Positions 23,711 through 33,474 of a DNA stretch of 64,000 nucleotides are shown here, piece by piece. The translations under genes were made by a program, and so were the position numbers. The DNA is from Aurelia coerulea (lineage: Eukaryota; Cnidaria; Scyphozoa; Semaeostomeae; Ulmaridae). Position 1 is the stretch's first letter. Every line of letters begins with the position of its first letter. The DNA is taken from positions 12,223,484-12,287,483 of the forward strand of contig CM076951.1 of assembly GCA_039566865.1 (NCBI GenBank), read 5' to 3'. The notes below the pieces were generated by a model. It did no database searches. It was not told the origin of the DNA and was given only the letters and a program-made list of their open reading frames with translations.

Positions 23711-24384
23711 GCGTCTTCCTGAATTCGGCTTTGACAAGTAAATCCCCCACCCCGTCCCGCTATTAGACACCAAATTTGTGTTAAAATCAAAGTTTACATG
23801 TTTATGAGTGCATCAACTCATTAAGTTGCCAAAGTATGTGAGCTTTTTCGGCTATTTCAACGAGGTAAATCTTGGAACGTAAAAATTGGAATCTTGGACA
23901 GATAGAAACACATTCTTTATAACGTTTATCATGTGTTCGGTAATGGAAACTTGATATCAATATACAATATAAATGTACAGTATCTACTGATTTTAGTTGA
24001 AATAGGAAATTTCTGGAAAAGGGCATCACGACTTTCTTCACAAAAAGGGTTGTTCCATCAAAAGCAAATGGGCACAAAAGCCCGCTCTTTCCTGTATGTC
24101 AGGTCTCAGGAGATATCATACCCATTGAATATTCGCATCCAATATAGCTATGAGCATCTAAGAGCAGCTAAGAGTGAAAATCCTTTCTGAATAAAATACT
24201 AAATAAACAATCCTTGTCTTACTTGATAAAATTCGAAGCAGGCGTCCTTCTCTTGCAACAAGGGAGATGGTCCGCATTGTATAGTGTCTCTTTAGTAAGA
24301 AAAGCTTACATCCGGCCGTATCCCATCCCAAATATTTTCGTTGAGCTCATTTATTTGTGCAGCGAACGGCTAAACGTGGAAACA

Positions 24385-25068
24385 ATGTCATCAGAAAATT
24401 CGGTCAGGTGTGTTGAAGCTGCAAAGTTAATGAATCAAGCAGTGGAGCTGCTTCTGAATAGCAATGCAACTGTAGCTCCACAATCAGCAGCTTCTGCCCA
24501 GACCCAGAGCACTCCTTTGCCGCACCAGGAATCGGTAAGTACGGATGTTGCGCGACCTTCTGCAAGCCAAGAGCCTTTTGCCCCTTATAGCAGACACGCT
24601 TACCAATTTAACCGGCTTGGAAGGGGAAGAGGTGGAAGGGGTACATTAGGATATAGCTCAAGGCAACGAAGGAATTCTCCTTTCGAGGTAGCAAATACCT
24701 GGACACACAAGTTTTGCCTTGTACCCTACAAAGACCTGCAATTCACTCCATCCCTTTGAGAAAAGGACAGCTGGAAAGCAGCTGGCCTTGGGGAAAAGGT
24801 GGTGTCATTTAGAAAACATGGTGACTACAAAAGTTTTGAGGAAACACTCTGCAATGCATACGAAGCCCTAAATGATGCTGGAGGATTCTTGCTACATAGA
24901 TCAAGCAGAAATGGCTCTGGAGAAAACAGGAGATTGGAACTTATTCCGATACCTTACGGGGGTTATACCGCGCGGTATTTGAAATTTGATTCCCCATTGA
25001 GGAGTGCTACATGCTACATTCAGCCAATGCACAAAGATCGTTCGCTCAGTGTAATTGTACCGATCTAG
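24385..25068 (+). pseudogene. Protein resembling the N-terminal region of invertebrate HECT-type (G2E3-like) proteins, one in-frame stop
   Basis: Likely start ATG at 24385 (MSSENSVRCVEAAKLM). A low-complexity Ala/Ser/Gln linker follows, then an Arg-Gly tract (GRGRGGRGTLG). The conserved-looking block then reads WTHKFCLVPYKDLQF, a TGA at 24757-24759, and in the same frame AAGLGEKVVSFRKHGDYKSF, GGFLLHRSSR, LELIPIPYGGYTARYL and ATCYIQPMHKDRSLS. This order (W-T-H-x-F-x-x-L...GLG-x-K...GGF-x-L-L-R...Y-I-x-P-x-x-x-D) is familiar from uncharacterised cnidarian and fish proteins with a C-terminal HECT domain. No HECT domain is present here. The single stop suggests recent decay. Family identification is from memory of motifs and could be wrong. 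Confidence 0.45.
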
Positions 25069-25324
25069 TCATCACCAGCAAATTCTGGCGTGTCAACTGC
25101 AGTAAGACAGGTATACTATGATATTTGCAAATGTTCCCTTCAGTACAATTGTTGTAAGAAATGATAATAAGATGAACGAAAAGAAATAAGGGGTATTACC
25201 AACCTGTTGTTTCTCCAGGTCTGTTCTCGTAACCTCGTTGCGGTGTCAATGGTGTTATTTAAGTCTGAAGTGGGAGGTTAATGGCGAAGCATCACTTACA
25301 GAAGGGGTCTTAATTTTTCTTGGC

Positions 25325-26779
25325 TTATTTGTTAAATTTGGTTGTGACAAGGATATCTTTGATATTTTTGTGTCTTTTCAAAGCAAGGAACGGTTCATTA
25401 GGCCAAATGGCTGATAGGGTGGGGTCTTCACGAATATAGTGCCAGTGCTCTTTGATAATTTTACCGATTTGGGAAGTAGTTGGGTCGTATGGTACGATGA
25501 ATGGAAGGGGCTTGGGGAGGGCATTCTCTGGGAGGTTATTAGAGAGAACGTGTTTTTGAGTCATTGTTGTGACCTTATTAAATTGTGTATAAATTTGAGT
25601 TTTGTTGTATCCTCTTTTAAGTAGGTCTGTACCGAGGTCCGTTAAGCATGATTTCAGTTTTACATCATCTGTAATGACTCGTCTGTACCTAAGGGCTTGG
25701 CTGTAAATGATACCTCTTTTTGTGGAGGCAGGATGGAATGACGTTTCATGTAATAGCCCACAGTTATCTGTTGGTTTAATGTAAAGTGAGCTTTTTAATT
25801 CTTTGTTCTCGTTTATGTGTATTTTTGTGTCTAGGAAAGGAATGTTTGTTCTGGAATACGACATTTCGAATTTGATGGTCGCGTGAATGGAGTTGATGAA
25901 CTGATGGAAATCTCTTAAGGAATTTTCTCCATGGCCCCAAATCATGAAAATGTCGTCGATAAATCTTAACCACAATGTTGGTTGTTCTCTGTGGGTTGTG
26001 ACGTCAAGGATAGATTTTTCGATCTCTCCCATGAAAATGTTAGCATAGCTAGGGGCGAAAGGACTCCCCATACTAGTACCATGTGTTTGGAGATAGTATT
26101 CATTGTTGAATGTGAAGTAGTTCTGTTTTAGGATGAATTCGAACATTTGTTTCAAGTCCTCTGCGGAGAGAGGCAGGTTTTCACCATAGAAGTTGATAAG
26201 TTGATTCAAATTGTATCGGATGCCCTCGTTGTGAGGGATGTTTGTGTATAGTGATTTTACATCGAAGGTAACTAGTATTGGGTTGTCTGGGATGTTGGGG
26301 TTGGAAAGGAGTATTGTTTGGAGGAAATGTGTTGTATCTTTTATATAAGATGGGAGAGATTCTACTATTGGCTTGAGGTAAAAGTCTAAATATTGCGAGA
26401 GGCCTTCCGTGGGGGAGTTGCAGCCAGAAACGATTGGTCGGCCGGGGGGGATTTCACTTTTGTGTATCTTCGGTAAGAGGTAAAATACTGGTGTGCGTAC
26501 GTTGTTGCTTAAGTGTAGGAAGTCTGCCGTATTATTATCAAGTTTGCCATGCTTCTTAAGGCTGCAGATAAAGGACTCAATTTGGATGGCTAGTTCTGTG
26601 GTGGGATCGTTGTCTATTTTGAGATAATAGTTTTGATCGTTTAGTTGCTTGTATGCCTCTGCGAGGTAGAGGTCACGGGGCCACAAAACGATTTTGTTAC
26701 CTTTGTCTGCTCTCTTTATTATGATGTCCTTGTTGTTCTTTAATTGAGTGAGGGCTAGCTTTTCGTTTTCGCTTAGGTT
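25325..26779 (-). CDS. Penelope-like element reverse transcriptase (no GIY-YIG domain)
   Basis: Reverse transcriptase of a Penelope-like retroelement on the minus strand. Before the first Met (26686) the frame is open back to a stop near 26780 and encodes DIIIKRADKGNKIVLWPRDL, the typical N-terminal block of the family. Motifs follow in order: FYLLPKIHKSEIPPGRPIVS, VTFDVKSLYTNIPHNEGI, GTSMGSPFAPSYANIFMGEI, LWLRFIDDIFMIW (catalytic DD), IPFLDTKI, and HETSFHPASTKRGIIYSQAL. The stop at 25325 comes after IKDILVTTKFNK, the point where the C-terminal linker and GIY-YIG endonuclease normally begin. The element is therefore either C-terminally truncated or of an endonuclease-lacking type. About 485 codons are open without any frameshift. 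A ribozyme typical of the class lies 1.1 kb upstream in the same orientation. Confidence 0.85.
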   Translation of the reverse strand, partial: NLSENEKLALTQLKNNKDIIIKRADKGNKIVLWPRDLYLAEAYKQLNDQNYYLKIDNDPTTELAIQIESFICSLKKHGKLDNNTADFLHLSNNVRTPVFYLLPKIHKSEIPPGRPIVSGCNSPTEGLSQYLDFYLKPIVESLPSYIKDTTHFLQTILLSNPNIPDNPILVTFDVKSLYTNIPHNEGIRYNLNQLINFYGENLPLSAEDLKQMFEFILKQNYFTFNNEYYLQTHGTSMGSPFAPSYANIFMGEIEKSILDVTTHREQPTLWLRFIDDIFMIWGHGENSLRDFHQFINSIHATIKFEMSYSRTNIPFLDTKIHINENKELKSSLYIKPTDNCGLLHETSFHPASTKRGIIYSQALRYRRVITDDVKLKSCLTDLGTDLLKRGYNKTQIYTQFNKVTTMTQKHVLSNNLPENALPKPLPFIVPYDPTTSQIGKIIKEHWHYIREDPTLSAIWPNEPFLALKRHKNIKDILVTTKFNK

Positions 26780-27897
26780 TTACACAAATTGAGTGAACGG
26801 GAAGCCAAAACATATACAAAAATTACCATTCACCGTTATCCCCCCTCCACGAGTTATATTCGAGTAGGTGTTTGAAGTTCATCTTGGCCAACATTGAACA
26901 AGGAGCGTGGGGGGGGGGGGATGTAACACGACCGGAACCAAGTGCCCTCTCTCTAAAAAAAGTTATTCACCTGCATTTTATCCATATATGTTGTTTGTAT
27001 CCTATCATATATTCAGGGTAAGAAATTATAGAACCAAGAAATCCTTTCTAAAATGTAAGAAGATTCAAAACAGCCAGTCAAACAATATAGGCTTGTTGAA
27101 AAAGCTCTACATGTGACGTCATAAGAAATGAAATTTTGGCTAAAAAATTCGAATAAAGTTTCAATTTGGAACACTAAAATTGATACAATGCTAATGCTTG
27201 TGCATAAGCGGTTTTTTCAATTGAAAGGAAGGAAATTAGGGAGTTTTCGATAATTCTCGAAATTCAAGGCAGAGGTATTGAACCTGATACCTATGCTAGA
27301 ATTATTCTTTCTCACCTCATCATGCAGTACCAAATTTGCATTACCAGTGGAGAGAAGACCTCGTATCCATAGCTGAAGAGGTGATTTACCTCTTTCTGAC
27401 GAGATTGGATGTTGATCCCAACCATCAGCCCACACCCTTAGTTGCCTGTTTATCCTTGACAGAAAGACATAATGCAAGCAGAATAAATGCAAATCGTGTG
27501 ATGGATTCAGTAAACCAGATTGCTCCATTTGACAAAACAGTTCATAGAATATGTACATGCATCCTGAGAAGACACCTCTCCATAGCCTTTCGATACGTTG
27601 ATTGTGGACGCTACGTCCAGTGATAATGCTTCCTCTCCCAGGGCCACATATAAGCACCAACATCGACATTTTCCCCTCCCTTGTCAGTGCGCACTCTACT
27701 TGGAAGACCGTACCTTGTTACGCCAGAAAGGAATACTTCAAGAACGGTTGCAGCCCTATTGTTGTCACTGCAACGAATAAACATTATTCTTCTTGAATGC
27801 CCATCCATACCAGCGTGAATCACAAGGCGCCACCTGTAAATAAAGGCAGAAGAGCAGATGAGCACAAAAAAAGACGACTTGGAGTTCTTTTTTTAAT

Positions 27898-27955
27898 CTC
27901 TTCTTCGATTCTCTACGCGTTTCGACTCTATGGTCATCGTCAGGAGGTAGAAGAG
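27898..27955 (-). ncRNA. Hammerhead ribozyme motif, type I, Penelope-like
   Basis: On the minus strand the core CTGACGA (27943-27937, consensus CUGANGA) is followed by stem-loop II TGAC-CATAGA-GTC and GAAA (27922-27919). Then comes a minimal stem III, C-GC-G, and the cleavage triplet GUA (consensus NUH). Stem I is formed by CTC next to the core with GAG after the triplet and, beyond an internal loop, CTCTTC with GAAGAG (27898-27903 side). Every invariant core position is present. Minimal type-I hammerheads with a 1-2 bp stem III are known from Penelope-like elements, where they lie in the terminal repeats. It is in the same orientation as the Penelope reverse transcriptase at 25325-26779. The mapping is by eye; no folding energy was computed. 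Confidence 0.8.
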
Positions 27956-28306
27956 CATGCTTAGCAAATAAAAATCAGACATTATCTATCCAGTTAGCCA
28001 TATTGTAGTTGGGCTATCTGACACGTCCAATTTTGGTCAAGAGAGGGGGGGGGCTAACTCTTGACTGATAATAGGTACTGCAACCAGATCTGGTGTGTGC
28101 TAATGGCTCCAGGCATATAATTTATAGAAATTTAAGAATTAATCTGAATTGTAAAATCAGGAAAAATGAGATTAATCAAATTTGGAGCAAAATTCCCTTC
28201 CAAACATGAGAATTATGATAAAACACATCAAATAGCACTTATCTGTGAAAGAAATTTGCAAACTACTGGAATTTTGCAAACTTTTTCTTGAAAATTATGA
28301 ATCGAG

Positions 28307-28553
28307 AATAGACCTTTTAGCTATCCTACAAAAGAGCCTGGATTGAGCGTTATTTTTATACACGAGGTTCGATAGAGTGGCGTTAGAGCTTCTATGAATA
28401 TTGTGCATATTCGAAAATTCTACAAAGTGCACTTTGTAGAATTTTCGAATTTGCACAATAGTGATAGAAGCTCTTAACACCACTCTATCGAGCCTCGCGT
28501 ATAAAAATAACGCTCGATCCAGGCTCTTTTGTAGAATAGCTAAAAGGTCTATT
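28307..28553. repeat. Near-perfect 247-bp palindrome (foldback MITE)
   Basis: The two ~123-bp halves are almost exact complements around 28430/28431, where the sequence reads TACAAAGTGCACTTTGTA. Outer ends are AATAGACCTTTTAGCTATCC and its complement. Only a few mismatches occur and there is essentially no loop. No coding potential. Confidence 0.9.
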
Positions 28554-29640
28554 TGCGATTTTGACAGAGTCAGTCCTAGACTTATGACGATGAGTCTTAG
28601 TTTCCCCATTGAATTGAATGATGTTATGGCTTCAAACTGAGACTCATGACCATACAGCTTCAAAACGCAGACTAATTTAGGCCATCTCCGCCGCATTTAT
28701 GGCGGGACCAATCAGATCGCTACTTTCTTGATATTGTCAACACACTTGCCTACTCTAAGCGTTGATTGATTGATTAGATCAAAATTCGACTTTTCGAAGC
28801 GAAGTAAAGTTCGAAACGACGTTCGAAGCGACGTTCGACTTATCTTTCGACGCTCGAAGGATGGAAGAGGCTCAATTTTTCTTCAGATCTCTCGTAAAAT
28901 TATAGTCTCCGTTTTGAATCAGTTTGGTCGAGATTCCTGGCACTGCATTGAGTGAAGATAAAACATCAAATTAAAAATGTTCAACGAATACAAGGAATCA
29001 AGCTGTCAGTCTAGGTCGGCATAACGGAATAACCAGACCCAGGACCAGTAGGACCGGACCCTAACGGACCAGACCCTAGGGGAATACCCATTACTTTCCT
29101 TCCGGTGTTTGTTTGCAATGGCGGCCAACACAGACGTTTCACTCCAAAGTAAGATAAGGCAGTCACTGCTGTAAGTAAATTCTACCTTCTGGATACCAGA
29201 ACAAACGCAAAAATGCATGGTATATTAAATCGTCTAACCAGCAGACAAACTTTGATCCAGCCTCAAGCCATTGCCCACTGGGCCTAAGCATTTAGCTACA
29301 TGGACTAAATATTTTACCTCTCTGCCTTGCTTGGTGATTCAAGGTGTTGCAATGACGTCGTGATGCCAGCCACGTTGTATTCCATCGCCACAATCTCAAT
29401 TTCTGGACTTGATTCTGGCTTCTCCATGCTCTTTGCAAGTTAGTTTGGGACTGCGAAATCATTTAGCAGGCACCTTTTTGATAACATATTTGTTCGTAAT
29501 GTTTATTGTGAAGGCACGCATTGACCCGGGCATTGACCCCATTTGTCTTTGGTAAATCCTATGATCACAATATTGCATCTCAGAAAGTGCATTTGTGTGC
29601 ATTTGTTTGCTTGTATCATGCATGTGCACTCACCTTTTTA

Positions 29641-29798
29641 CAGGGCCGTAGGAAGCAGCTTCTGATTGGGGGAATTTTTCTTAGAACAATAGAGAACAAT
29701 ACATCTAATTAATACTTGTGGCGTGGCACCATTGTTTTCAAAATTATTGAGGGGCTTAAACCCCCCTGCCCCCCCCCCTCCCGCTTCTTACGGGCCTG
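29641..29798. mobile_element. hAT-type MITE, 158 bp
   Basis: Ends CAGGGCCGTAGGAAGC and, reversed, CAGGCCCGTAAGAAGCGGGA. Flanking octamers CCTTTTTA and TATTTTTA agree at six of eight positions, compatible with a decayed 8-bp hAT target duplication. The right end has a long C-run. Confidence 0.65.
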
Positions 29799-29804
29799 TA
29801 TTTT

Positions 29805-30145
29805 TATAAGAAACAGCTCTTAAGAAACAGTAGGCTAAAATTTTCGAAAAATACTACCCCACCGCCTGTATCAATATGCTAAGAAACTTTCGCAATTTTC
29901 ATTCAAAAATACTATTACTGTTGCTATTACTGTACCGTGTCCAATTAGTTTTGAGTGCCAATTATGTTATTACTTTTTGTTTTAGATCTTACTAAATAGT
30001 TCGGAAGCCCTTCTAACAAAACGAAATTAATTCTACATTTTAGGCACTAACAATTGAAAAAACAAATTACAAACTTTGATGGCGAAATGTCCTAAGATTT
30101 AAGAAACTACCTAACGACCTGGGACCTCAGTTTCTTATCGAAAAA
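29805..30145 (+). mobile_element. ATAAGAAAC-family MITE, second subfamily
   Basis: TATAAGAAACAGCTCTTAAG start and ACCTCAGTTTCTTATCG end. Same subfamily and orientation as 23325-23710. It abuts the hAT MITE. Confidence 0.65.
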
Positions 30146-30319
30146 CATGAGTCTAGGTCAGGGTCAGTCCCAGAAAATGGCTTCCCCCTTATTTGTCAAA
30201 ATATATCAACGAAACTTTATTAGCTAGAAAAAAGTACAATAGATAGATGCAAAAAGTCACAAGGCTTCATTGCTCATAGCCAGGAAGTTCCTCATTGCAG
30301 GATTTTCAGCAAAAATCTA

Positions 30320-30545
30320 GTAGGGGGGGTGGGGGTACATAACATGTCAAAGGTACGGGTATGTGGTTTTGGACCCAAAATTCTCCAAACAAGGGTAATT
30401 TTTTCGGCAGATTTTCCATAAACATGGGTGGGGTTTCGCTGAAATTCGCAAAAATAGTTTAAAATAGTTAAAGTTTCGGTAATTAGAAGAGCGGGGGGAG
30501 GGGGAGATCCCCGTCCATACCCAAGTCATGTGGGGGGGGGGAGGT
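30320..30545 (+). repeat. Dispersed repeat A, copy 3
   Basis: G-run, GGTACATAACATGTCAAAGG, GATTTTCCATAAACATGGGT and a GTAATTAGAAGAGCGGGGGG end; matches 19795-20100 with an internal deletion. Confidence 0.75.
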
Positions 30546-31294
30546 AACCGAACATAGACTTATTCTTGTTACCTTATTAGCTTGTGGTACCCGTCAATGT
30601 GCCAAAGTGCTAAAGGTGCAACCACATTATAAACTCTTCTTCGAACAACATTGATTTCAAGGGATCTCAAAATCACACCATTTGGGTCTACTCTCCTTGC
30701 ACTGTCCCGAATACGTGTTTGTTGTACTCGGTGCCCTTTGCTCCTCAAGAAGCCATCCATTCGCCGATATCCACAGTTTGGAAATTCTGCGAAAATATCA
30801 GTGACAATTTGGTCCAGGTTCATATCTGGGATACGGGAATATTGGTCACGAATTGAAATTCCAAACTGCAGCAGTCTACGTCTAACAGTACGTGGACTGA
30901 CATTTAGCATAATGCTGATATCCCTCCACGTGAATCCTTTCTCAATCAGAAATCGGAGCTGCCTCTCAGGTATGACAAAGGAAGGCCGACCAACCATTCC
31001 ACTAAGATCAACTAAAGCATTGTCTGGACGAAAAATCTGCTTCTAGTCTCTCTTGCAATATCTCCCTTGCTCTTTGTAGTAGCGTTATTGGTTCTCCGTA
31101 GTATTGTGGCAAGCTTTCATTCATTCTTACCAGTACTGAAATCACATGCTCCAACCGATCAAGTAGCAATTCTTCATTTGTATCGCCTCTAGCGTCATTA
31201 GTCAAACAGCGACTGATATTTTGCAGAATCAAGCACAGACGTGCCTCTATTTCACCATGGGGCTCAGGCTGAAAGGAGAATGAAAACATTATGG

Positions 31295-32215
31295 GTTCCC
31301 CCTTTTTTATAAGAAACTGCCCATAAGAAACTCAATTCTCAGATCACCAAAAAATTAAGAAACTCCAGTACTGGGAAAACATAAGTTTAAGAGGCTATTT
31401 ATTTTGAACAAGGGAATCCTTACAGTTGTAGCCTGCGTGCAGGAGAAAGGATTGTTGAGGCTGCACGCAGGCTAGGATTGCCTCTAAAGAACCCAGAAAT
31501 ATTATTTGACTATATTTGATGCCCAAAATATCATGGCATTAATTTCAGTTTATATTGGACCAAAAAATGTCACTTTCGGCAATATTCTGACCCAAAAATA
31601 TCTGACTTACCTCCCCGTATGTGCATGCCCCCCCCTGGGATTCATGCTCACTTCCTGTCCCCACGTGAATATTTCAAAAACTAGGATTTTTGAAGCGCGC
31701 AGCCTCAACAATTTAGATCACTGAAGAGTGAAGACTGTAGTTCTTTCCGAGTAATATGATACAAGAAAAAAGTAAAGCAAAGATATGTTAATGACTTCCT
31801 CTTTCAAAATGAAAACACGTATTTTTTATAAGAAACTGCCCATAAGAAACTCAACTCTCAGATCGCCAAAAAATTAAGAAACTCCAATACTGGGTAAACA
31901 TAAATTAAGAAACTATCTATTTTGATAAAGGAAATTCTTAACATATTTCTACTTTGTTTTCATTCGTTTGAATGTTACTCGAATGGTACACATGAGTAAT
32001 GTCTAAAACATTGGACAGGCTTCAAAAACATTGTTTTGAAAAGGTTCAGGAGGGGATAGGTAGTGAACACGAAAATTGTTATGGAGCCTCTAAACTCGTA
32101 GCAAACCTCTCAGTACTGAAAATCTGATAATTTTAAGAAACTTTTAGTATTGGGCAAAATTCTTAGTCTTCCTAGTACTGGAATTCCTTAACTTGTTGAT
32201 TTAGGGCCTGTCTAT
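31295..32215 (+). mobile_element. Two adjacent ATAAGAAAC-family MITE copies
   Basis: TTTTTTATAAGAAACTGCCC occurs at about 31300 and again at about 31822, each followed by ATAAGAAACTCAA and GCCAAAAAATTAAGAAACTC. The first is truncated or interrupted near 31430; the second runs to about 32215. The interior of both matches 15627-15985 in reverse. Confidence 0.65.
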
Positions 32216-32399
32216 GAATTGGTAAATGTTTCTTTTGCTTAATCTATCTATGATTAAACAATTCTTTCAGTTGCCATAAAACTTAATGATTTTTGAGGGA
32301 ATAGGCAAATGAGAGTATATATTAATATATGCCTCTAGCCAGAATTTAACGTTGTAAAGAATTTACTTTGGGTTAACCGTACTTTTATATTTTGCCGGA

Positions 32400-32590
32400 G
32401 CTGCCTACGTTTTCGTTTTTCATATAGAGCCAGAACGAAACTCGAACGGCTCTGGTAAATTCTAGCCTTATTTATTCTAGTTATGGCCTGTTTTACCAAG
32501 GCTCAAATAATACCATCAAACATTATTTTGCAGTGATAAATATTCGCCCAGTCACAGGAGTCACCTGACTTCCCGACCTGGCACCCAAAC
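32400..32590. repeat. Inverted relative of the 7.5-kb repeat head
   Basis: Shares, reversed and diverged, the ACCATCAAACATTATTTTGC / TTTTGCAGTGATAAATATT blocks and 'gactcgggc' motifs of 7500-7650. Confidence 0.4.
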
Positions 32591-32775
32591 TGTATCTAAA
32601 TATCAACCATTGCGTAGAATTATTTACTTGTTAGACTTGTTAGTTCGAATGAAATAATCACAAGAAAAATTTGAAACTGCAAACTCACCAATAAGATATC
32701 GTCCATTTGTGTTGTCTTGCTGTCTAAGTCTACACCAGTGATTTGAGAGCATGCTTCAATGGGCTTCAAGCCACC

Positions 32776-33470
32776 CCCGGGTGATCAACTAAACAGGAAA
32801 TTACAGCAACCAAAGATAGTGTGTGTGTGCGTTCCACTAGGGGCAGAGATCCTCCAGCAAACATTCAGGCGCGCTTTTTTGCGGTAATGACATTTTAATA
32901 ACAACATTTGCTTGTGGTGGACTGAGAACGATTAGTAACTTGAACTGAATCAACAACATTGAAAGTTTAATTTTGGCCTAAATTACGCTTTTAACTGACG
33001 CGTTATTTAGGCCAGAATTGAAATGTAAAACGAATAGCCATTCATGTCGATTCAAATCAGGATATGTAAACTAAAAGACATTCTGAATACGCAAACTGAG
33101 TGGACAAAACGAATAGACGTTCTGGTACAGCAAAATGAAAAGACAAAACGAATAGACGTTCTGGTACAGTAAAACGAAAGGACATTTCGATACAGTAAAC
33201 TGATAAGGCAATTTGAATAGAGAAAACGAATAGACATTTTGATACAGCAAAACAAAAAGACAAAACGAATAGACGTTCTGGTACAGTAAAACGAAAGGAC
33301 ATTTCGATACAGTAAAAAAAAGACATTCATGTAAACAGCTAAGCAAACTATCAAATTGCCTTTTAAGAATGTCATTTTATTTTGTCTTTTTGTTTAAACA
33401 TCCTAATTAGAATCGACATGAATGGCTTTTCATTTTACAGTTTAATTTTGGCCTAAATCACGCTTCATAT
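32776..33470 (-). mobile_element. TIR element with internal minisatellite (copy 2, inverted)
   Basis: Reverse complement of 21308-22125, including the flanking AGCAAACATTCAGGCGCGCT block and the CGAATAGACGTTCTGGTACA units. It has fewer minisatellite units and an A-run near 33315. The end at 33470 lacks the terminal TCA of copy 1. Confidence 0.8.
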
Positions 33471-33474
33471 CATT

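Larger units (their letters stand above)
27834..30572 (-). other. 2.7-kb intron of the integrase gene, filled with mobile elements
   Basis: Donor ATAAG|GTAACA at 30572 and acceptor TTTACAG|GTGGCG at 27834. Joining gives AAG-CTA-ATA-AGG-TGG-CGC, reading KLIRWR exactly as the family requires. The intron holds the hammerhead motif (27898-27955), a 247-bp palindrome, a hAT MITE, an ATAAGAAAC MITE and dispersed repeat A. Confidence 0.75.
27316..31268 (-). pseudogene. Intron-containing DDE integrase (IS3EU-like transposase family)
   Basis: Minus-strand gene related to the eukaryotic 'integrase core' transposases. Exon 1 starts after acceptor CTCCTTTCAG|CCTGAG (31268) with a helical N-terminal domain (LDRLEHVISVLVRM). 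A frame change near 31030-31045 leads into MVGRPSFVIPERQLRFLIEK, the HTH segment GFTWRDISIMLNVSPRTVRR and NCGYRRMDGFLRSKG, ending at 30573 in LALWHIDGYHKLI. A 2739-bp intron (30572-27834) follows. Exon 2 (27833-27316) continues [24 protein letters not shown], and after a 1-nt frame change near 27645, [13 protein letters not shown]. Asp (WHID), Asp (RTDK) and Glu (RIER) form the DDE triad. The exon ends at ATGAG|GTGAG (27316); the last exons were not found. Two frame changes suggest inactivation. A domesticated host copy is possible but not supported. Confidence 0.75.
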
